Of a DNA stretch of 40,305 bases, positions 35,173 through 40,305 are shown piece after piece. This DNA is from Pseudomonadota bacterium. GTDB lineage: Bacteria; Desulfobacterota; Binatia; Binatales; Binataceae. The stretch's first letter is position 1; each line of letters starts with the position of its first letter. The stretch lies in assembly GCA_021324455.1 (NCBI GenBank), contig JAJPJA010000133.1:1-40305 (forward strand), given 5' to 3'. The notes beneath the pieces were generated by a model, which ran no database searches, had not been told where the DNA came from, and saw only the letters and a list, made by a program, of their open reading frames with translations. Made by a program: the position numbers and the translations under genes.

Positions 35173-36105
35173 TTATCCGCCGTACACGCGATCGTAATTG
35201 CGCCATCCGATGCTCTGGCGTTCCTCTTCGCCGAGCGGCAGCTTTTCCATCACCTCGACGTAATCCGCCTGGCTGACGAACGGATAGTTGCTGGCGAACA
35301 GCACGCGATCGACCCCGATGCGCCGGAACAGTTCGGCGGTCTCCTTGAAAGTCCATCCGCCCGTCTGGCCGACTTCATGCAAACGCAGCGACGTGTCGGT
35401 GAAAACGTTGGGATATTTGTTGGCCAGCCTGATGGTATCCTGTTCCGCGCCCATACCCAGATGCGCCAGGACCAGCTTCAGCCGCGGATAGCTTCGCACC
35501 ACCTCTTCGAAGCGGTTTGGATGATGAATATCGGTGTAGCGTTGGTTGACCCCGATTTTCGCCAAACCCTCGGCGGGCACCGCCGCCACCGCCAGGGTAA
35601 GCACCGCGAGTTCCCGCCGATTGGCCTCTTCCCACAGCACATGCATCTTCGGATCATCCGGATACACGCCGATGTACATGGGCAGGATTTTGACTCCCAC
35701 GGCGCCCTCGGCCAGGCGCGCCTGGATTTCGCCGCGCGTCCATTGATCCCCGAACAGCACCGGATTGACGGCAATCAGGCCGGCGAAGCGGCCATTATAC
35801 TTATGCCCCGCGGCGGCCGCCCACTTGTTGTACTCCGACTGCTCGGCCGCCAGCTGCGCTATGAGGCGGTCGCGGTCGGGACGGATGCCCTGCTTCTCCT
35901 GCTCCGCGATACGTTCGGCGAGCAGCCTGGTATCCGCAATCAGCGGCACAATCATGGTGGCCGCGATCCCGGCCCGATCCATTATCGGCAGCGCCTGCTC
36001 GATCGTTCCGTCCCACGGACCATGGAATTCGAGCGCGTTCATGAACGCTCTGGTGGCGCTGGCCGATGGATGAATGTGGGTGTGGGCGTCCTTGTAGCCG
36101 ACCAT
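35173..36105 (-). CDS. Amidohydrolase-2 family protein with Asn in place of the catalytic Asp
   Basis: A 310-residue TIM-barrel amidohydrolase. The first metal motif is KDAHTHIHP (Asp6, His8, His10), and LVLAHLGMG gives a later His. The last motif, normally GSDYP, reads ASNYPF, so the Asp that activates water is Asn273. Some lactonase-like groups of this family have such a change; otherwise the protein may be inactive. AGGAGG lies about seven bases before the ATG at 36105, so the longer frame to 36192 is rejected. It belongs to another subgroup than the genes at 29226 and 39777. The substrate is unknown. Confidence 0.9.
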   Translation of the reverse strand: MVGYKDAHTHIHPSASATRAFMNALEFHGPWDGTIEQALPIMDRAGIAATMIVPLIADTRLLAERIAEQEKQGIRPDRDRLIAQLAAEQSEYNKWAAAAGHKYNGRFAGLIAVNPVLFGDQWTRGEIQARLAEGAVGVKILPMYIGVYPDDPKMHVLWEEANRRELAVLTLAVAAVPAEGLAKIGVNQRYTDIHHPNRFEEVVRSYPRLKLVLAHLGMGAEQDTIRLANKYPNVFTDTSLRLHEVGQTGGWTFKETAELFRRIGVDRVLFASNYPFVSQADYVEVMEKLPLGEEERQSIGWRNYDRVYGG

Positions 36106-36270
36106 GACTGTCCCTCCTCGACGCGCTGCCGCGTGCGGACGGATGTTAATGCGGGATCGCGCCAGGGGCAAATACGCCGGCCCGGCGCTCAAGGCGGGAT
36201 AAGGCCGCTGTCTATCATCCGCGAGCGTTGTTTTGCGCGCGCCTGCATCATCCGGAGCTTGTTGGGTCTC

Positions 36271-37215
36271 TCACTGTCCGTACAACCGGATCAATTCGGT
36301 CAGGCCGTCCTCGAATTTCACCTCCGGACGCCATCCCAGCGTGCGCTGCGCCTCGGTGATATCGGCCAGTGTGTCGCGCGCGTCGCCGGGCCTGCGCGGA
36401 AGATTCACGGCCGGTCCGCCAATCAACTGGGCGACGCGATTGATGCTGATATTGCGGCCGTTGCCGACGTTGATCGCGCGTCCATCGGCGATCGCACAGT
36501 CCATCGCGAGCAGGTTGGCCCGCACCACGTCGAGCACATGCGTGAAATCGCGGGTCTGTTCGCCGTCGCCATGGATGGTCAGCGGTTTGCCTTCGCGCCG
36601 CGCCCGCAGAAAGACGCTGATAACCGTGACGTAGGCCCCCTCGTGCGACATTCGCGGCCCGTAAACATTGAAGTAGCGCAGGGTCAGAGTCTGCATCGAA
36701 AACAGCGAATGGAACAGGCGCGTGTAGTACTCGCCGGTCAGCTTTTGCAGCGCGTAAGGATTGAGCGGATTGGGCGTCATGTCCTCGCGCAGGGGGAGCC
36801 GCGGCTGCTCGCCGTAGGCCGAAGAGGAGCCCGAATAGACCACCCGCCGCACCCCCGCATCGCGCGCCGCCATCAGGACGTTGAGCGTGCCGATCACATT
36901 GACCATGTGGGTTTCGACCGGCTTTTCTATCGACAGCGGCACCCGCGGCATCGCCGCCGTGTGAAACACGCAATCGACCCCGCGAAAAGCCTCGCGGATG
37001 GACGCGGCATCGGTTATATCGGCTTCGACCAGCTCCGCCGCCGGATTAAGCTGGGCGCGCTTGCCGGTGGTGAAATTATCCAGCACCCGCACCCGCATCT
37101 TGCGGGCAAGTAGAGTGTCAACCAGATGCGAACCGATGAATCCCGCACCGCCGGTCACCAACGCCAGGCGCGGGGCCGTACTTCCGCCGGGTTTGCCGGT
37201 TTCCGCTGCCATCAT
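36271..37215 (-). CDS. NAD-dependent epimerase/dehydratase (extended SDR)
   Basis: A 314-residue extended SDR resembling UDP-glucose/UDP-GlcNAc 4-epimerases. TGGAGFIGS (21-29) binds NAD; LDNF follows beta-2 as usual for NAD specificity; the catalytic group is SGSSSAYG (128-135) with Tyr154 and Lys158 (YALQK). It makes sugar nucleotides for surface polysaccharides. GGCAGGG precedes two successive ATG codons, either of which may be used. It diverges from the Rsm22-like gene. No glycosyltransferase is near, so the product is open. Confidence 0.92.
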   Translation of the reverse strand: MMAAETGKPGGSTAPRLALVTGGAGFIGSHLVDTLLARKMRVRVLDNFTTGKRAQLNPAAELVEADITDAASIREAFRGVDCVFHTAAMPRVPLSIEKPVETHMVNVIGTLNVLMAARDAGVRRVVYSGSSSAYGEQPRLPLREDMTPNPLNPYALQKLTGEYYTRLFHSLFSMQTLTLRYFNVYGPRMSHEGAYVTVISVFLRARREGKPLTIHGDGEQTRDFTHVLDVVRANLLAMDCAIADGRAINVGNGRNISINRVAQLIGGPAVNLPRRPGDARDTLADITEAQRTLGWRPEVKFEDGLTELIRLYGQ

Positions 37216-37346
37216 TCCCTGCCTTTCAAGTCAGCATGCTCAGCCTACGGATTGTATATCGACGCGGCGCCGTTTGCATCCGGGGTTGCGCCGCTCCGGT
37301 TCCGGTTTCATGCTGGTGCAAGGAGGCGCCGCGACGGCGTCCACTG

Positions 37347-38402
37347 ATGCTTCCCCGGGCGCTGCAGCAGGCAATCCAGGAGCAGGCCGCGGCGATTCCC
37401 GCGCCGCTGCTGGCGTTGGCGTCCGCCCGGCAGGCGGAACTGTACAGCGGCGCCGATCCGGATCGCGCCATGCGCATCGAGTCCGCCGCCGCGCGTTTGG
37501 CCTATCTTGCCGCGCGGATGCCCCCGATATTCCAGGTAGTGCAATTGCTGTGCGCAGAGCTCGCGCGCCGATACCGCCGGCTCGAAATTCATAGCGTGCT
37601 CGACCTTGGATGCGGTCCGGCTACGGCTACCTTGGCTGCTCACGAGTGCTTCGAAATCACGTCGGCCTCCCTGATCGACCGGGACGGCGAATGGTTCGGG
37701 ATCGCGCGGCGGATGCTGGCCGCGGCCGGCCGTAAGTTGGCCGCCGGCGCCCGCTTCACCGCCGGCGATCTCGATGCCGCAGCCGCTTTCGAACCGCATG
37801 ATTTGGCGATCATCTCCTATGCAATCGGCGAGATGGACAACGATGCGGCCGGGCGGCTGGTCCGGCGCGCCTGGCAGTCGGCGCGCCGCGCCATGATTAT
37901 CGTTGAACCGGGCACGCCGCGCGGCTATGGCGCGATGCTCGCCGCGCGCCGCGTGTTGATTGGCGAGCAGGCGCGGATCGTCGCGCCCTGTCCCCACACC
38001 CAACCATGTCCTTTGGCGGACAGAGACTGGTGCCACTTCGATACCCGGGTCCAACGCACTCCGCTTCATCGGCGGATCAAGGGCGGATCGCTGCCGTACG
38101 AGATCGAAAAATATTCCTACGTCATCGCGGCGCGGGAATTGCCGACAACCGCGGCGCGCGCTGCCCGCATCATCCGCCGGCCGCTCAAGAAAAGCGGCCA
38201 CGTCATACTCGACCTGTGTACGGCTACGGGAGCGGCTCAACGTGTGGTAATCCCGCGGCGCGATAAGCAAGCCTACCGGCGCGCCCGCGACGCCGCATGG
38301 GGCGGCATCTGGAAGGCTGCGGACGACGCCGCCAATCCCGATCGCGATCAGTCGGCGGAGTTGCCGGCCGGGCAGTCTTCGAAGCTGCCTAACACGCCGT
38401 AG
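37347..38402 (+). CDS. Rsm22-like (METTL17-type) SAM methyltransferase, ribosome-associated
   Basis: A 351-residue member of the Rsm22 family, which in mitochondria binds the small ribosomal subunit. The SAM loop VLDLGCGPA is at 84-92. A Cys triad with CX5CX7C spacing (Cys215, Cys221, Cys229 in CPHTQPCPL...DWC) and a fourth Cys near 291 match the Fe-S ligands described for the family. The ATG at 37347 is chosen because family members start with a helix such as LPRALQQAI; AGGAGG at 37321-37326 is too far away to be its site, so the start is not certain. Its last 55 bases overlap the end of the opposing gene. Confidence 0.85.
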   Translation: MLPRALQQAIQEQAAAIPAPLLALASARQAELYSGADPDRAMRIESAAARLAYLAARMPPIFQVVQLLCAELARRYRRLEIHSVLDLGCGPATATLAAHECFEITSASLIDRDGEWFGIARRMLAAAGRKLAAGARFTAGDLDAAAAFEPHDLAIISYAIGEMDNDAAGRLVRRAWQSARRAMIIVEPGTPRGYGAMLAARRVLIGEQARIVAPCPHTQPCPLADRDWCHFDTRVQRTPLHRRIKGGSLPYEIEKYSYVIAARELPTTAARAARIIRRPLKKSGHVILDLCTATGAAQRVVIPRRDKQAYRRARDAAWGGIWKAADDAANPDRDQSAELPAGQSSKLPNTP

Positions 38403-39031
38403 TTGCCGGCGCTGGTGGGCGCGAACATCCGGCAGAAATGGGTTGAACGCCGGCCCAGTGGCAGCCATGGCAGCAGGCTGTCGTCGTACTGCGCGCAGCC
38501 CGCCAGGTAAATAATCTTGTCGCCGCGCAGTACCGCCGCCACCGTCTGATCGTCGATTTCCTTCAAGGTCGAAACGGTTCTGGCATGCACTGCGCCGGGA
38601 AACAGTACCGTCTCGGCCATGGGCAGGTCGCTTTGCTCGCATTCGCCCAGCGCCGGTGACGGCGCTGGCGGCGGATTGCCCACGATCAGCCGCACCGCGA
38701 TGCGCAGGTTCACGGCCGGGCTCCTGCCCGTGTTGCTGAGCACCACGCGCACCTTCATCGGCCGGCCCGGTGCCAGCCCCTGAAGGACCTCTTCGCGGCC
38801 GGCGGGTCCGACCCAGGGCCGATCCGTCAGTAAGGGAACGACGACGGTGGCCGCAGCGATAAAGCCGAGCAATATGACAATCAATCCGCCGGCCAGAAAA
38901 CCCGGTCCCGACCTGCGGGGGGCGCCGAGCCTGGTCTGCTGGACTTCCCGGAGATGGTATTCCTCGCTCTCCGGGATTACCCAGTCGCCGTGATCGACGC
39001 GGCTGCCCGGCTTATCGCTTTCTGAAGCCAT
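38348..39031 (-). CDS. Single-pass membrane protein with periplasmic domain, unknown
   Basis: A 227-residue protein: a hydrophilic N-terminus of about 45 residues, one transmembrane helix (about 47-68, GGLIVILLGFIAAATVVVPL), and a periplasmic beta-rich domain with five cysteines, opening with KVRVVLSNTGRSPAVNLRIA, a pattern seen in Ig-like or DUF-type domains of envelope proteins. AGGAAC lies just upstream of the ATG. Its 3' end overlaps the convergent Rsm22-like gene by 55 bases. I recognise no family. Confidence 0.72.
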   Translation of the reverse strand: MASESDKPGSRVDHGDWVIPESEEYHLREVQQTRLGAPRRSGPGFLAGGLIVILLGFIAAATVVVPLLTDRPWVGPAGREEVLQGLAPGRPMKVRVVLSNTGRSPAVNLRIAVRLIVGNPPPAPSPALGECEQSDLPMAETVLFPGAVHARTVSTLKEIDDQTVAAVLRGDKIIYLAGCAQYDDSLLPWLPLGRRSTHFCRMFAPTSAGNYGVLGSFEDCPAGNSAD

Positions 39032-39181
39032 TGTTCCTCGATTGCATTAAGTATAAGCCAATATTATTGCCGCTCATTGTAGATTGAGGCGGATCGCAAA
39101 GAATAGCAGGCGGACGGACCGCAAGCGGTTTCCAGGTGCGCGTCGATTGGGATTGGCGCCCGGCCTGCCGGAGGGTGGTCA

Positions 39182-39670
39182 ATGAGAGGGTGGCTCAATC
39201 GTATGGTGCTGCTGATGGCGTTGGCCGGGGTCGCGCGTTGCGGCACCACGTCTGCTCCGCCGGCCGCCCCTGCGCCGCCGGGAGTTCCGACCGCGGAGAT
39301 CGGCGGCCTGTGGACCGGCACCATCCAGGTCACACCGTGCGAGTTGGCCATCCAGAGATGCAACGCGATCAACAACGTGACCTTCGCCCTGACTCAGTAC
39401 GGTTCCCAGGTAACCGGAAACTATACTTGCGCGCCGGGGAGCATGAGCTGCCGTCATGGCGGCGCCGACGACGCGGGCACCATCGCAGCCGGATCGATTT
39501 CCGGCAACCGGGTCAACCTCGCGGTTAAAATAGCGGCGGACAACTCCGACTGTTATTATAGCGGCGCCGCCGCCTCCGCCACTCAGGCCCGGGGCGTTTA
39601 CGTCTGCTATCGCGGCGGGATGCTGATCGAAGAGGGAGTGTTCAACCTCGTCCGGCAGGAAGCGGAGTAG
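39182..39670 (+). CDS. Secreted or lipoprotein with conserved Cys pattern, unknown
   Basis: A 162-residue exported protein. The signal MRGWLNRMVLLMALAGVARC ends in a Cys, but Arg at -1 is unusual for a lipobox, so lipidation is doubtful. After a Pro/Ala linker, a beta-rich domain starts at GGLWTGTIQVTPC and contains seven more Cys with regular SGNRV and CYYSG strands, suggesting a disulfide-bonded barrel. GGAGGG lies upstream of the ATG. The gene stands between two divergent or convergent neighbours and forms no operon. Function unknown. Confidence 0.72.
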   Translation: MRGWLNRMVLLMALAGVARCGTTSAPPAAPAPPGVPTAEIGGLWTGTIQVTPCELAIQRCNAINNVTFALTQYGSQVTGNYTCAPGSMSCRHGGADDAGTIAAGSISGNRVNLAVKIAADNSDCYYSGAAASATQARGVYVCYRGGMLIEEGVFNLVRQEAE

Positions 39671-39776
39671 CAGCTTGCGCCGCGCGGTGCGAGAACCATA
39701 TCCACGGCCACGTGTCCTGTTTCCCCCTCTGTGTTCTGATTCGGACCAAGCCCGCGATTTCTGCCGGCGTTGCCAG

Positions 39777-40305
39777 CTATTGCTCGAGCGGCAGCTTGTA
39801 CATCTCGATCGCGTTGCGGCGCGCGATTCGCATCTGATCCGGCAGCGGCACGCCGTCGAAATGCTCGGCCAGCACCTCCTTTGAATGCGGCCAGGTGCCG
39901 TCGAAATGCGGATAGTCCGATCCCCACATCAGACTGGACAACCCGATGATGTCGCGATTGCGCACCGCGGTGCGGTCGCGCATGAACGTAACTCCCACAT
40001 GCTCGTGAAAGATCCGGCTCGGCGCACGTCCGGAGGTGATCCCGTTGAACGCGCCCGCCCAGCCCTGGTCGCGATGCGCGCGGAAGTCCATCCGCTCCAG
40101 GATTCCCGCCACCCAGGCCGCGTCATTCTCCACCGATACCACTTTGAGCTTGCGATGGCGGTCGAAGACGCCGGAGAAGATCATCGCCGCCAGCGAGTAC
40201 ATGGTGGGGGTGAACGCCAGGGCAAAGTCCGCCATCACATTACCGGTGTGCGAGAAATGCTTTTTGCTGGCGGCGACATGCAGGCTGATCGGCATGTCCA
40301 AATCC
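39777..40305 (-). CDS. Amidohydrolase-2 family protein, C-terminal part (5' end outside window)
   Basis: The frame is open to the right edge, so about half of the protein is missing. The visible 175 residues correspond to the second half of the protein at 29226: SLHVAAS, SVENDAAW and WGSDYPHFDG are identical in both, and overall about two-thirds of residues match by eye. All metal and catalytic positions in this half are kept. Within the window the two genes are unlinked and on opposite strands, so they are dispersed paralogs and not a fresh tandem copy. Confidence 0.9.
   Translation of the reverse strand, partial: DLDMPISLHVAASKKHFSHTGNVMADFALAFTPTMYSLAAMIFSGVFDRHRKLKVVSVENDAAWVAGILERMDFRAHRDQGWAGAFNGITSGRAPSRIFHEHVGVTFMRDRTAVRNRDIIGLSSLMWGSDYPHFDGTWPHSKEVLAEHFDGVPLPDQMRIARRNAIEMYKLPLEQ

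Noticed and set aside
35377..37113. 578-codon plus-strand frame across amidohydrolase and epimerase genes
   Set aside because: Spans two real minus-strand genes and their gap; no ribosome site and no domain pattern.

Overview
The window is about 40 kb of GC-rich (roughly 62-65% by eye), gene-dense bacterial chromosome with short intergenic gaps. Its content is typical of uncultured soil and sediment lineages such as Candidatus Binatota or deep-branching Desulfobacterota: a luciferase-like monooxygenase, P450, SDR, alpha/beta hydrolase, SnoaL/NTF2 proteins, several amidohydrolase-2 proteins, Thr-Pro-repeat secreted proteins and an inositol-phosphate synthase. That placement is inferred from gene content. 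No rRNA or tRNA gene, CRISPR array, insertion sequence or phage module was seen.

Layout. 1-5.9 kb is a catabolic or detoxification group: 3' end of a flavin monooxygenase, an NTF2-like protein, a frameshifted small secreted protein, a P450, a DGP-repeat protein, a carboxymuconolactone-decarboxylase-like protein, an HSL-type hydrolase and an SDR. 5.9-6.6 kb is non-coding. 6.63-11.5 kb is a tight operon, visibly less GC-rich than its surroundings, encoding membrane proteins that I cannot match to a named system. 11.6-14.3 kb holds thiE-like, SnoaL, lipoprotein and GFA genes. 14.6-19.2 kb holds two large secreted proteins (a lipase-like hydrolase with a BIG2-like domain and a Thr-Pro-linker/IPT protein). 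19.3-24.6 kb has a CrtI-like FAD oxidoreductase, a small membrane protein, Mrp, a ferredoxin and inositol-3-phosphate synthase. 24.7-29.1 kb is a minus-strand group (ExeA-like ATPase, membrane SGNH hydrolase, ParB-like protein). 29.2-31.2 kb has an amidohydrolase and a crotonase. 31.3-35.1 kb is an NtrC-type regulator, a histidine kinase and a lipoprotein. 35.2-40.3 kb has another amidohydrolase, an NAD-epimerase, an Rsm22-like methyltransferase, two envelope proteins and the truncated end of a further amidohydrolase.

The most interesting region is the 6.63-11.5 kb operon. Its last large genes look like a MotA/TolQ/ExbB-type channel subunit with a long cytoplasmic coiled-coil tail, followed by a MotB/TolR-type single-pass subunit with a coiled coil and an unrecognised periplasmic domain. 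They follow a membrane-anchored VWA-like protein and a 4-TM coiled-coil protein whose gene is split by a frameshift. Almost every junction overlaps (TAATG, ATGCTTAG, ATGA), so the products are probably made in fixed ratio and act as one envelope-spanning complex. The shape recalls Zorya ZorAB and other 5:2 ion-driven motors, but no Zorya effector is present, so a new ion-driven envelope or defence machine is a reasonable hypothesis, not a demonstrated fact.

Two genes are broken at short G/C runs (about 1359 and 7283-7295), which suggests homopolymer assembly errors as readily as real mutations.
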